From Palsa-892 sp963751615 (lineage in GTDB: Bacteria; Pseudomonadota; Alphaproteobacteria; Rhizobiales; Xanthobacteraceae): 64,000 bases of DNA. Positions 34,641 to 44,015 of this stretch are shown here, piece after piece. The notes beneath the pieces are model-generated. The model had not been told where the DNA came from. It searched no databases and saw nothing but the letters and a program-made list of their open reading frames with translations. The stretch spans positions 186,001-250,000 of the forward strand of contig CAVVVG010000005.1 in the NCBI GenBank assembly GCA_963751615.1, written 5' to 3'. Each line of letters starts with the position of its first letter. The first letter of the stretch is position 1. The position numbers and the translations under genes are program-made.

Positions 34641-34794
34641 GGCAAGCTTTTACACCGACAGTCTGTTTTCGTCATACTGCTTCAATTATGTCACGCCTTG
34701 GGCTCGTTGCTACCACCTACTTCTTTGCCACGAGGAAAGGCGTGGATGCAGGGCACATAAGGGAGGGGCAGCAGGGGGTGGATTGGCGCATTGC

Positions 34795-35493
34795 CTAGTC
34801 CTTCGCCACGTTGTCTAAAATCTTCATCAGTGCGTCGGGCGCGGTCACATGCGGCGAATGGCTCGCATCCATCTCGTACACCGGCCAGCCTTCCTTGCGC
34901 GCGCGTTCCATGAATTGCCGAAACGGATCGCCAGGGTTATGCCGTTTAGCGTAAACGTACGTGCGCGGCAGCGTTAGCGTCCGATTTTTCAGCACGAGCT
35001 TCTGCTCGAAGCATTGCAGTGGCTGCGGCACCCTGCGCGAGGATAGCCATGCTACATCCTCCGCCGACGTATCCGACGGAATTGGCGACGGCAGCATCTT
35101 CCAGCCATCGACCGCGTTTTTTCGGGCATTCTCGCACCGTTCCGGCGAAACATAATCGTGCAACGACTTTCCGCCCTCCGGGGCAAATGCATCGAGATAG
35201 ACGAGATGCTTGATTCTATCCCGCGCGCGGTCCGCCACACCCGTTGCGACCATACCGCCGTAGGAGTGGCCAATCAGGATGACGCCCTTCAAATCCTCGA
35301 ATTCGAGTACGGCTAGCATGTCCTGAATGTGTGATTCTAGATTCAGATCGCAATGCGCGAGATGCGCACGCTCGCCGAGCCCGGTATATGTCGGCGTAAA
35401 CAGCAGGTGCCCGCGCGCTGCCATCAGAGGGCGCATTTTCTTCCACGCGAAACCCGCGGACCACGCGCCGTGCGCAACAAGGAATGTGATCAT
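34795..35493 (-). CDS. Alpha/beta-fold hydrolase
   Basis: 232 residues. FLVAHGAWSAGFAWKK is the oxyanion-side start, GHSYGGM holds the nucleophile Ser77, and the catalytic His lies in DASHSPHVTAPD near the end. The plan matches plant salicylate/methyl-ester esterase-like bacterial hydrolases. The ATG (35491-35493) overlaps the TGA of the upstream lipoprotein gene as ATGA, indicating translational coupling. Substrate unknown. Confidence 0.87.
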   Translation of the reverse strand: MITFLVAHGAWSAGFAWKKMRPLMAARGHLLFTPTYTGLGERAHLAHCDLNLESHIQDMLAVLEFEDLKGVILIGHSYGGMVATGVADRARDRIKHLVYLDAFAPEGGKSLHDYVSPERCENARKNAVDGWKMLPSPIPSDTSAEDVAWLSSRRVPQPLQCFEQKLVLKNRTLTLPRTYVYAKRHNPGDPFRQFMERARKEGWPVYEMDASHSPHVTAPDALMKILDNVAKD

Positions 35494-35777
35494 TTTTTTG
35501 TCTGCGGCGTGCTGTAGATGACGGATGGTGCCGCGCCAGGCGCCGCAGGGTCGCACACGAAGATCAGCCTTCCGCTGGCTTCAGTCTGCGCAGCGGTCAC
35601 GCGCGCCGTTTTATTGTATTGGGCGCAGAACTGACTGGCGGCCGCGATTTGTTCCTGTTCGCTCTTGATCGTCTCGGGGACGATGCCACCGCTCTGGTTA
35701 CCTTGAATCTTAGTTGAGTCGGTACCGCAAGCGGCGACGGCAAGAACGACAGTCAGGAAAACGATTAGCCGCAACAT
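35490..35777 (-). CDS. Small lipoprotein of unknown function
   Basis: 95 residues with a lipoprotein signal: MLRLIVFLTVVLAVAAC puts a lipobox Cys at residue 17. The mature part (SQFCAQYNKTARVTAAQTE, GRLIFVCDPAAPG) has two further Cys that could form a disulfide. AAGGAGAAGG precedes the ATG. It is coupled to the hydrolase downstream by a 4-bp overlap. Confidence 0.8.
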   Translation of the reverse strand: MLRLIVFLTVVLAVAACGTDSTKIQGNQSGGIVPETIKSEQEQIAAASQFCAQYNKTARVTAAQTEASGRLIFVCDPAAPGAAPSVIYSTPQTKK

Positions 35778-35829
35778 TCGTTTTGCCTTCTCCTTATGAA
35801 GCCCTTTTACCGGGTCCTTGTCTCCAATC

Positions 35830-36873
35830 CTACGGCACCCCGAGCTTTTTGTGCAGACTCGTGGACGTCGTAGTGTATTGAAACATGATCCGTTTATCCG
35901 GATTCACGATGCGCGCGGCCGCCTGCGACATCAGCGTCGCTTCGTGAAAGCCGGACAGGATCAGTTTCAGCTTGCCTGGATAGGTATTGATGTCACCGAT
36001 CGCAAAAATGCCGGGCTCGCTGGTCTGGAATTTCTCGGTATCGACTTCAATTAATCCATCATTCAGCTTCAATCCCCAATTTGCCACCGGCCCGAGTTTC
36101 ATCGTGAGCCCGAAAAATGGAAACAGCGTATCGGCTTCGATTGCAAAAGTGGAATTATCTTCGCGTCGCGCAATCACACGCGAGAGCTGACCGCCGCTGC
36201 CTTCCAGCGCGTGCAGCTGACCCAGCTCAAATTTGATTTTCCCTTCCGCAACCAAGGCTCTTATCTTCAGCACGCTGTCCGGCGCGGCGCGGAACTGATC
36301 ACGCCGGTGCAGGAGCGTGAGGTGTTTTGCGACAGGCGCAAGATTTAGCGTCCAGTCGAGCGCGCTATCGCCGCCGCCTGCGATCAGAATGTTCCTACCG
36401 CGAAATGCCTCGATTTTGCGCACGAGATAGAACACCGACTTTCCTTCGTATTGTTCAATGCCCGGCAGCGGCGGCTTCTTTGATTCGAACGATCCGCCGC
36501 CGGCAGCGATCACCACCACCTTCGCCTCGAACATTTGCCCAAGCTCGGTCGTAAGCCGGAAGGATTTGTCGGGTAGCCGTTCCAGCTTTTCGACGCGTTC
36601 ACCGAGATGGAAATTCGGTTTAAACGGCTTGATTTGTTCGAGTAGTTTTTTGATTAACCCATCCCCCGTGATTACCGGCCAACCCGGAATATCGTAGATC
36701 GGCTTCTCGGGATAAAGCTCGGCGCATTGCCCGCCCGGCTTTGTCATGATGTCGAGTACATGCGCGTTTAAATCGAGAAGCCCAAGCTCGAACACGGCGA
36801 ACAGGCCGACCGGCCCAGCGCCGATAATAACGGCGTCGGCCTTCATCGCTTCACGGGTGGCAGTTTGGTTCAT
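35830..36873 (-). CDS. Ferredoxin--NADP reductase, thioredoxin-reductase type
   Basis: 347-residue FAD/NAD(P)H protein. VIIGAGPVGLFAVFELG is the FAD-binding turn, GGQCAELYPEKPIYDIPG follows as in TrxR-like FNRs, and the NADP turn is ILIAGGGDSALDWTLN. The redox CxxC of true thioredoxin reductase is absent (SALD there), which identifies the ferredoxin/flavodoxin reductase class. A [2Fe-2S] ferredoxin gene lies 102 bp upstream on the same strand, so the two could form an electron-transfer chain. Confidence 0.93.
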   Translation of the reverse strand: MNQTATREAMKADAVIIGAGPVGLFAVFELGLLDLNAHVLDIMTKPGGQCAELYPEKPIYDIPGWPVITGDGLIKKLLEQIKPFKPNFHLGERVEKLERLPDKSFRLTTELGQMFEAKVVVIAAGGGSFESKKPPLPGIEQYEGKSVFYLVRKIEAFRGRNILIAGGGDSALDWTLNLAPVAKHLTLLHRRDQFRAAPDSVLKIRALVAEGKIKFELGQLHALEGSGGQLSRVIARREDNSTFAIEADTLFPFFGLTMKLGPVANWGLKLNDGLIEVDTEKFQTSEPGIFAIGDINTYPGKLKLILSGFHEATLMSQAAARIVNPDKRIMFQYTTTSTSLHKKLGVP

Positions 36874-36975
36874 GGCGCTTTCTATTACCCCCTATTGCGG
36901 CGGTTTGGCATCATGCAAAATTCGGCACGAAGATCGCCTTTATGCGCGCGCTAGAGCGAATGGACTTTTTTAGAT

Positions 36976-37296
36976 CTATCCCTGCTGCTCGGGCGTGTGA
37001 ATGACGATACCGTCCAACTCGTCCGTCATCTTGATCTGGCAGGACAGCCGCGAGGTTGACCGCACGTCGAAAGCGAAGTCGAGCATATCCTCCTCCATCG
37101 GCGAGGGCTTGCCGACCTTGTCCATCCAGGCCTCGTCGACATGCACATGACATGTGGCGCAAGAACATGCCCCACCGCATTCGGCGACGATCCCGGGTAC
37201 GCCGTTTTTGATGGCATTTTCCATCACGGTCGTGCCAACCGCGGCATCGACGAGGCGCTTGTTGCCATCGTGGTCGATGAAAGTAATTTTGGGCAT
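36976..37296 (-). CDS. [2Fe-2S] ferredoxin, adrenodoxin/ISC type
   Basis: 106 residues. The cluster ligands fit C-x5-C-x2-C...C: Cys40, Cys46, Cys49 and Cys86 (VAECGGACSCATCHVHVDEA, SRLSCQIKM). An extra Cys44 lies in the loop. Starts MPKITFIDHDGNKRLVDA at 37296; the frame continues upstream across a palindrome but that part is not ferredoxin-like. It probably supplies electrons to P450s, hydroxylases or Fe-S assembly, reduced by the neighbouring reductase. Confidence 0.94.
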   Translation of the reverse strand: MPKITFIDHDGNKRLVDAAVGTTVMENAIKNGVPGIVAECGGACSCATCHVHVDEAWMDKVGKPSPMEEDMLDFAFDVRSTSRLSCQIKMTDELDGIVIHTPEQQG

Positions 37297-37325
37297 GAAG
37301 TGTTTGGATTGAAGCAATGGCTCGC

Positions 37326-37351
37326 GAATGCACCCTATATAGGGTGCATTC
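37326..37351. promoter_or_regulatory. Perfect 26-bp palindrome upstream of the ferredoxin gene
   Basis: GAATGCACCCTAT and its exact reverse complement meet at the centre, 30 bp upstream of the ferredoxin start. The length and perfection suggest an operator for a dimeric regulator. No Rho-independent T-run follows. It does not fit the IscR consensus I know. Confidence 0.6.
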
Positions 37352-37378
37352 ACTCATCGCAAACCCGCAATCCATCTA

Positions 37379-38146
37379 TTAGACGGTCGTCGCGTATCCG
37401 CCATCGACCGGGATAACGGCACCGCAGACGAATCCGCTCGCCCGCGATGAGAGATAAAGGGCGAGCCCTGCCATATCCTCCGGCATGCCTACCCGCTTCA
37501 AGGGTGTAACTGCCGCAATCGCATCGATCGGCAACGTCGCCGTCATCTTCGAAGGAAAAAACCCGGGCGCAATGGCGTTGACAGCTATTTTCCGGGGAGC
37601 GAGAAACTTCGCCATCATCTTAGTCACGTGTATGACGGCCGCCTTCGACGCGGCATAGGAATATGTTTCGATGCTGGAGACATGCAGGCCGTCAATAGAG
37701 CCAATATTGATGATGCGGGCGAAATCGTCCTTTGTGCCAGCGGCTTCGAGAAGTTTCACGAGTTTCTGACTGAGGAAAAAAACCGACTTCACATTTAGGT
37801 CGATTACCTTGTCCCAGCCTTCCTCGGGAAACTTGTCAAATGTCTCGCCCCAGCTCGCGCCCGCGTTGTTGACCAAGATATCGATCTTCTTTTCCCGCTT
37901 CTCGATCTCCTTGCTGAAGCGTTCGATTTCGTCCATTTTTGAAAGATCCGCCGGGATCGAAATGCATTCGCCGTACTTCGATAGTTCCTTCGCCAGCGCA
38001 TTGCAGGCGTCGGCCTTGCGCGCCGTGATGTAGACCTTGGCGCCGTTCTCGACATAGCCGCGCGCGATCATTTCGCCGATGCCACGGCTCCCTCCCGTAA
38101 CCACTGCCACCTTGCCGCGCACGCTGAAGAGATTTTCGATTTTCAT
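37379..38146 (-). CDS. SDR-family oxidoreductase
   Basis: 255-residue short-chain dehydrogenase. Cofactor motif VVTGGSRGIG (15-24), NNAG (LVNNAGASWG), catalytic Ser/Tyr/Lys in NIGSIDG and YSYAASKAA. The overall pattern resembles 3-oxoacyl-ACP reductase-like or RhlG-type enzymes. ATG 38146 (MKIENLFSVRGKVAVVTGG) is chosen; GGGGAA precedes it. Substrate undetermined. Confidence 0.93.
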   Translation of the reverse strand: MKIENLFSVRGKVAVVTGGSRGIGEMIARGYVENGAKVYITARKADACNALAKELSKYGECISIPADLSKMDEIERFSKEIEKREKKIDILVNNAGASWGETFDKFPEEGWDKVIDLNVKSVFFLSQKLVKLLEAAGTKDDFARIINIGSIDGLHVSSIETYSYAASKAAVIHVTKMMAKFLAPRKIAVNAIAPGFFPSKMTATLPIDAIAAVTPLKRVGMPEDMAGLALYLSSRASGFVCGAVIPVDGGYATTV

Positions 38147-38283
38147 GGATGTTCCCCGGATTAAATGGACGGCGGACAACAAGCCCGTGCCTGTTTATTG
38201 TGGGGATAATCTATGCGACAAAACGAGCATGCGCATCAAGCCGTAAGGCTTTCGCCTAGCGGATTGCCGCTCACAAAGCGGAA

Positions 38284-38661
38284 TTAGGGGTTGCCGATCA
38301 GGCTCGAGAGCGCGAGCCGGGCTTCTGCAACCCGAACGGTAAGGCGCGCGATCGCATTCGCAAGTTCAATCTCATCCTCGGCGGTTTCGATTTCTTCCGC
38401 GGCACTCGCAACCTCGAAAGCACCAATGCCGCGCGCCGCGCCTTTCAGCTTGTGCGCTGTTTCCCAACGCATGCGCTTGCCCTCGGCATCCCTGATGATG
38501 CTTAGAAGACTTTCTGCCTGCTGGTCGAACATCACAAGTACCTCCCGTGCGAGCGCACGGTCACTGAATGTGACTCGATCGAGAAATGCCACGTCGATTG
38601 CACCCATCTTGGCAACCGTCCCGAATGCTTCCGGCTTCACAGCCCGCTGCGCCAAACCCAT
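38284..38661 (-). CDS. Orphan histidine phosphotransfer (HPt) protein
   Basis: 125 residues, mainly helical. The phospho-acceptor is His70 in ETAHKLKGAARGIGA, the HPt signature. No kinase or regulator gene is adjacent. GGAGGG precedes the ATG. It could pass phosphate in a phosphorelay fed by a hybrid kinase; a link to CckA is not supported, since CckA uses ChpT, which has a different fold. Confidence 0.88.
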   Translation of the reverse strand: MGLAQRAVKPEAFGTVAKMGAIDVAFLDRVTFSDRALAREVLVMFDQQAESLLSIIRDAEGKRMRWETAHKLKGAARGIGAFEVASAAEEIETAEDEIELANAIARLTVRVAEARLALSSLIGNP

Positions 38662-38756
38662 AACTCAACCCTCCGGGCGTACCCTCACGCCGACAATTAT
38701 TCTGCGCTGGTATGGTAAACAGATACTCAACAAGAATGGCTTGTCGGAGCAGTGCT

Positions 38757-39044
38757 CTACCCAGGGCGTTTTTTGCCGAGGACGCGATAACCTGAGTCGG
38801 TGAGCCGGCAGACGAGCCAGTCGAGCTTGACGGGGTTCCGCATCCAGGGTTCCGCCCAGCCGTGAGCAAGGCAGGCCTCGATGGTACGGCGGTTGATTTC
38901 CTGGCCCCCTTCGTCGAATAAAGGCAGCTTTCCACCAGGTTCCTTAAGGCCGCGGGCCAAGTAACGCCGCTGTGCCGGGGTAATAACCCCAAGCCCCTGG
39001 AAGATAGGCTCCATGCCTTGTTTGCGCTTAAATCGAGCTGCCAC
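38757..39044 (-). CDS. Conserved small protein of unknown function
   Basis: 95 residues. GLGVITPAQRRYLARGLKEP and a middle RRTIEACLAHGWAEPW followed by LTDSGYRVLGKKRPG look like a small winged-helix or wH-like fold as seen in short rhizobial hypotheticals. Basic at both ends. No ribosome site stands out. Function not known. Confidence 0.65.
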   Translation of the reverse strand: MAARFKRKQGMEPIFQGLGVITPAQRRYLARGLKEPGGKLPLFDEGGQEINRRTIEACLAHGWAEPWMRNPVKLDWLVCRLTDSGYRVLGKKRPG

Positions 39045-39261
39045 TTGACCCCACAGGGTGAATAGGACGTTAACGATAATCCTAAGGCTGCAACCTACCA
39101 GCGTTCCCCTCCAGGCGCAGGCCGGGATAGACTAGCGGGGCGGTGGACTGGAGTTCCCAGCCTTTTGCGATTTCCTTCACAGGAGAGCGCAAGGTGGGGA
39201 TTGAGCCCTATCCGGCGGGATTTCGTTCCGTTTTTTGTGGGTACCCGAGGCGAAGGCGCAC

Positions 39262-42200
39262 ATGGCAAACAATACGAAGAAACAAGATCAGACCGACGAC
39301 ATGATGGCAGCGATCGAGGACGTGCTCGCGTTGAACGAGCCGAAGTCCGCGACAGGCCCGGATTCATCAGCCGAGAAGCCGCCCCTCACGGCGACGGTCG
39401 TTGCTCCACCGCTGCCGAGTAAGGATGAATCGGTCAATGAGTCATCGGTCAATGAGTCAAAGGCTCCGTCTCGCAACACACGGGCGCCGCAGACCGCGGC
39501 CAACGACGATCGTCAATCGGTCGGACAGATTCTCGCGAGCTTGCAACGCCAGCCGTCATTTATGCCCTACATCATCGCAATGGCAGTTTCAGCAATCTGG
39601 ACGCTGGGGGTCATTCTATTTGCGCGCGGCCGCTATCATGACGAACTGACTGCGATCAAAAGTATCACGCAGCTTTTCGATCAGCCGTTCTTCGTTCCGC
39701 TCGCGGCAACGATCGTTGTGCCAGTGATCGGCTTCTTTGTGTTCGCCGCTCTTCTCCGCCGTTCGCAGGAACTGCGTTTCGTTGCCAGCGCCATGACCGA
39801 AATGACGATCCGCCTGACCGAACCGGAAAACGTAGCCTCCGAAGCCTTCGTCAGTGTTGGCCAGGCAATTCGCCGCGAGGTCGCCTCGCTCAGCGACGGC
39901 GTCGAACGCGCGATTGCCCGCGCCGCTGAACTCGAATCGCTCGTGCGTACCGAGGTTTCGACCCTCGAACACGCCTATGACCAAAACGAGATGCGCGTGC
40001 GCCAACTCGTCGAAAAACTGCAAAGTGAACGCGACGGCATAATGACCCACGCATCGCGTCTGCATGAAGGCCTCGCGGGCGCGCATCAATCCTTCAATAT
40101 CGATATCGAAGGCGTGAGCGACCGCGTCAATAACTCGATCACCGAAACCACCAACCGGATGATCGACAACTTCATCCAGCAAACGCAGAACGCGCGTGCG
40201 CACATCAACGCCGCTGGCGACGATGTCACCCGCAATCTGCTGGACCGCAGCCACGAAGCTTCGCGGACCCTCAGCCAGTTGGGTGAGGCGATCACCGATG
40301 CCATCGCTGCTCGCGGTATCAAGACTGTCGAGCAATTACAGGAGTCCGCCGAAATGATGTCGTCCTCGGTCGCGGCCAAGGGCGAAGCGATCAAGGATGT
40401 ACTGATCTCGCGTCTACAACAGCTTGAAGATTCCATCGTACTGCGTGGCAGCGAAGTCGCCGATCGCGTCATGTCCGATACGGCCGCACTAAGCACGCAG
40501 ATTACCCGTGGTCTCAGTTCTTTCGATGACACCGTGAAGGTGCATGGCGCGCAGATGGTCGAGAAGATCACAAAGAGCACCGAAACGGTCAATCAGACCA
40601 CGGCACAGAACTTTGCAAGCCTCGATGCCCGCTTGCTCACCAAAACCCACGAGCTTGCAGAAACGCTCGACCAACGCATCGGCCGTGTCGAAAAGGCGCT
40701 CGCCGAGCGCACGGCCAGCCTCAACGAAACGCTGGCTACACGCACCCTCGAGTTCGCCCGCACGATCGCGGATGGCACGAAGAGCGCGAAGGAAGCCGTC
40801 GACAAGAGTGTTGCCGGCCTAGGCGAGTATTTTTCGGGCAAGGCCCAGGAAATCGCTGGAACTATTTCCGACCGCACCGACAAGATCAATCAGGTGCTCG
40901 GCAGCCGCGCGCTGGAAATGACAAAGGGCCTCGATACCCGCGTTGCGCGCTTTGAGGAAATGGTGGTGAACCGCCTCGAGGGAGTCGCTAATTCTATCGA
41001 GACCAAGAGCATCGCCGCCGCCGATGCACTTGCCGCCAAGATTGAAAACACGACACTCGGTCTGCACAATGAAGCGGCCGAAGTCGAAAAGAGCTTTACC
41101 AAGCTCGCGCAGGACGTTTCGCTGACGCTAGTAGATCGCGCCCGCGAAGTCACTTCGGCGCACGAAACGTTACAGACCAACGTCACGGGCGTTTTGCAGC
41201 GCCTGAATGAGGCGAACAGCCAACTGAAAGTCGTGCTCACTGGGATTGTCGAAAATCTCGGGCCGATTGAAGGCGCCGTCGGCGAAAAGATCGCAGGCTT
41301 CCAGAAAGCGTTGGAAAATACGATCATTGCGTCCAGTGGCGCGATCACCCACATGGATACGCAATTGCACGATCTGCGCGAAATATCCTCCAAGGTAGTC
41401 GCCGATGTTTCAAGCCTCTCTACTCGCTTCGAGGACCAGGGCCGTTACCTGGCGACGGCCGTGGACCACCTTGGCGAAACCCATCGCCGCATCGACACGA
41501 CATTGGCGGAACGCCGCGACGCGATCGAGACCCTCACGGGCAATCTTTCGGGCCGTGCAAGCGATCTGGAGGAGCGTCTCAACCGCTTCAATATGCTGCT
41601 TAGCGAACAACTTACAGCGGCCGAAGAGAAGGCGCAGGATATTGCTAAGCTCGTCGCTGACACGACCGAGAGTTCGACGCAAGCGATCGTCAAGCAATAC
41701 GACCTGGTGAAGAACACCTCGTCCGAAGAGCGCGAACGCACCGTATCGGCATTACGCAGCACCTATGAGAGTGCCACCAGCGAAGTGAACACGTTGTTCC
41801 GCGACATGAAACAGCGCTTCACGGATTCCGCGCGCGAACTGCGCGAAGTGGCGAATGAAGTGCAGCACTCGCTCGATCAGACCCGCCAGGAGCTGAAACG
41901 CGGTGTGTTCGAACTCCCGCACGAGACCCGCGAGAGCACCGCGGCGATGCGCCGCCTCGTCGCCGATCAGATCAAGGCACTCGCGGAGCTAAACGAGATC
42001 GTCAACCGCTATTCGCGCAAGATCGATCATTCAAGCCCTCGCGACTTGGCCATTGCCGCAGAAACGATGCTGTCAGCCGCGCCCGCCCCGCGGCGTGAGT
42101 TGGTGGCGCCCTCGATCGTAGATCGCGCCCCGCGCAATCTGCCGCGTGATGAAGCGGTCGCGCCGCGCGAAACCCGGCGGGCGGAACCCCCTCTTCCACC

Positions 42201-42750
42201 GCGCCGCAATGAGCGCGACGACGAGCGCTCCTCGGGTCTCCTCAGCAATTTACTGACACGTGCCAAGCGCGAGGAAGAGAATTTACGCGACGAACGACCC
42301 ATTCGGCGTGAATCTTCTCGTCCCCACGAGGATCTTGGTGACCGCGACGAGGAACGCGAGCCCGTCCGACGCGAGACTTCTGCCCGCAGCACTGATGTGC
42401 CGATGCGGGCGATCGAATCGCTGGATGCACTGTCGAACGACATCGCACGCCTTGTCGATCACGATGCCGCCATCGAATTGTGGGATCGCTTCAAGCGCGG
42501 GGAGAAAAATGCGTTCACCCGCCGCCTCTATTCGGCACAGGGCCAGAAGACGTTCGAGGATATCCGCCGCAAATACCGCCGCTCAACTGAATTTCGCGAA
42601 ACCGTCGATCATTACATCGAGGAGTTCGAGCGTTTGCTCGATCAGGTCTCGCGCGATGACCGCGGACAGGTCCTGACTAAGACCTATCTCACGTCGGACA
42701 CTGGCAAGGTTTATACCCTACTCGCGCATGCGGCCGCCAAGTTTGGCTAA
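39262..42750 (+). CDS. Giant membrane-anchored coiled-coil protein, GPR-like
   Basis: 1162 residues. After an acidic, disordered N-terminus (1-95) come two transmembrane helices (about 101-121 and 143-164), then roughly 750 residues of long helical heptads rich in Ala, Glu, Lys, Thr (apolipoprotein-A1-like), a Pro/Arg-rich linker (about 940-1050), and a conserved C-terminal helical domain (AIELWDRFKRGEKNAFTRRL, RGQVLTKTYLTSDTGKVYTL). This plan matches the polar-growth ring protein GPR of Agrobacterium, though that protein is much longer; homology is inference. Start ATG 39262 (MANNTKK); a GTG at 39235 is possible. Confidence 0.75.
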   Translation: MANNTKKQDQTDDMMAAIEDVLALNEPKSATGPDSSAEKPPLTATVVAPPLPSKDESVNESSVNESKAPSRNTRAPQTAANDDRQSVGQILASLQRQPSFMPYIIAMAVSAIWTLGVILFARGRYHDELTAIKSITQLFDQPFFVPLAATIVVPVIGFFVFAALLRRSQELRFVASAMTEMTIRLTEPENVASEAFVSVGQAIRREVASLSDGVERAIARAAELESLVRTEVSTLEHAYDQNEMRVRQLVEKLQSERDGIMTHASRLHEGLAGAHQSFNIDIEGVSDRVNNSITETTNRMIDNFIQQTQNARAHINAAGDDVTRNLLDRSHEASRTLSQLGEAITDAIAARGIKTVEQLQESAEMMSSSVAAKGEAIKDVLISRLQQLEDSIVLRGSEVADRVMSDTAALSTQITRGLSSFDDTVKVHGAQMVEKITKSTETVNQTTAQNFASLDARLLTKTHELAETLDQRIGRVEKALAERTASLNETLATRTLEFARTIADGTKSAKEAVDKSVAGLGEYFSGKAQEIAGTISDRTDKINQVLGSRALEMTKGLDTRVARFEEMVVNRLEGVANSIETKSIAAADALAAKIENTTLGLHNEAAEVEKSFTKLAQDVSLTLVDRAREVTSAHETLQTNVTGVLQRLNEANSQLKVVLTGIVENLGPIEGAVGEKIAGFQKALENTIIASSGAITHMDTQLHDLREISSKVVADVSSLSTRFEDQGRYLATAVDHLGETHRRIDTTLAERRDAIETLTGNLSGRASDLEERLNRFNMLLSEQLTAAEEKAQDIAKLVADTTESSTQAIVKQYDLVKNTSSEERERTVSALRSTYESATSEVNTLFRDMKQRFTDSARELREVANEVQHSLDQTRQELKRGVFELPHETRESTAAMRRLVADQIKALAELNEIVNRYSRKIDHSSPRDLAIAAETMLSAAPAPRRELVAPSIVDRAPRNLPRDEAVAPRETRRAEPPLPPRRNERDDERSSGLLSNLLTRAKREEENLRDERPIRRESSRPHEDLGDRDEEREPVRRETSARSTDVPMRAIESLDALSNDIARLVDHDAAIELWDRFKRGEKNAFTRRLYSAQGQKTFEDIRRKYRRSTEFRETVDHYIEEFERLLDQVSRDDRGQVLTKTYLTSDTGKVYTLLAHAAAKFG

Positions 42751-42772
42751 GCGAATTGGCAAGCGGAAATGA

Positions 42773-42803
42773 AAATGGCCGGGCTCCTCCCCAGCCACTT
42801 TGA
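42773..42803 (+). terminator. Weak terminator-like hairpin
   Basis: TGGCCGGG and CCCCAGCCA pair imperfectly across a short loop, followed by CTTTGATT. It lies just past the coiled-coil gene. The rest of the 284-bp gap holds no gene. Confidence 0.35.
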
Positions 42804-43034
42804 TTCGATATGATTTCGGCGCCTGACAGGCGGCTCGCACCTGGTTTCGTTACCGATTGCAGCAAGCAGACGCTGGAAGCGCGAAAAGTTTCCCGCTGAA
42901 TATCGAATACTCATTCGGAAACCAATTGAAATTCAGATCTTGGTCGAGGTCCAACCGGCTTGAGGCGGCTTCCCCCGATGGTCATACTCGCCGCCGCCAA
43001 GGCCTGTCGAGACCCGATTGCCAAACGTTGACCA

Positions 43035-44015
43035 ATGCCAATGCGCTTTATTGTTCGCGTCGAACGCTGGCCCATTTTGGGCAGTTTTACGATCAGCCGT
43101 GGCTCCAAAAACGAGGCCATAACCATTGTTGTGGAAATCATGGACGGCGACCTCCGGGGTCGCGGGGAATGTGTCCCCTATGAGCGTTACGGCGAGAACG
43201 TCGAAAATGTAACGGCGGCCTTGGATGGCCTTGCCAAGGCAGTCAGCGAAGGGATTGATCGCTCTACCTTGCAAAGGGCATTGCCACCGGGCGCCGCGCG
43301 CAATGCCATCGACTGTGCTTTATGGGACATTGAGGCAAAACGAACCGGTCGACGTGTCTGGGAACTGGCAGGCATCGCTGCCCCCGTGCCGGTCATGACC
43401 GCTTACACGCTTTCGCTTGATACGCCGCAGGCAATGCAACAAGCAGCGCGCCGGGCAAATTTTCCGCTGCTGAAACTCAAGCTCGGTGCCACCGGTGATG
43501 CCAAGCGGCTGCTCGCCATCCGTTCGGTGCGGCCGGACGCGCGGTTGATCGTCGATGCGAACGAAGGCTGGCGCACAGAAAATCTCGAAGAGAATATTGC
43601 TGCCTGCGCACTCACTCGTGTCGAGCTGATTGAGCAGCCATTGCCCGCCGGGGAAGATGGCGCGCTCGCGGACATCCAGCGAATTGTTCCGATTTGTGCC
43701 GACGAAAGCGTGCACGATCGCAACAGCCTCGCCGGTCTTCGCACAAAATACGACGCCGTGAACATTAAACTCGATAAGGCAGGCGGCCTTACCGAAGCGC
43801 TCGCGCTCGCCGATGTCGCTGAGCGCGAAGGCTTCGCGCTGATGATCGGTTCTATGGTTTCGACATCGCTAGGAGTAGCGCCAGCGTTCTTACTCGCTGC
43901 GCGTGCTCATTTCGTCGATCTCGATGGGCCGCTTCTGCTCGCCAAGGACCGGCCGGAAAAATTGCACTATGATGGGGCGTTCGTTTCACCGCCTGAGCGC
44001 AATCTCTGGGGCTGA
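43035..44015 (+). CDS. Dipeptide epimerase / N-acyl-amino-acid racemase of the enolase superfamily
   Basis: 326 residues of the muconate-lactonizing subgroup. LLKLKLG holds the first catalytic Lys, DANEGW and IEQPLP the first metal ligands, ADES the next, and NIKLDKAGG the second catalytic Lys. Closest in plan to L-Ala-D/L-Glu epimerase (YcjG) and DgcA. Likely used in murein peptide or D-amino-acid metabolism. Its 3' end overlaps the convergent MFS gene by 49 bp. Confidence 0.88.
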   Translation: MPMRFIVRVERWPILGSFTISRGSKNEAITIVVEIMDGDLRGRGECVPYERYGENVENVTAALDGLAKAVSEGIDRSTLQRALPPGAARNAIDCALWDIEAKRTGRRVWELAGIAAPVPVMTAYTLSLDTPQAMQQAARRANFPLLKLKLGATGDAKRLLAIRSVRPDARLIVDANEGWRTENLEENIAACALTRVELIEQPLPAGEDGALADIQRIVPICADESVHDRNSLAGLRTKYDAVNIKLDKAGGLTEALALADVAEREGFALMIGSMVSTSLGVAPAFLLAARAHFVDLDGPLLLAKDRPEKLHYDGAFVSPPERNLWG

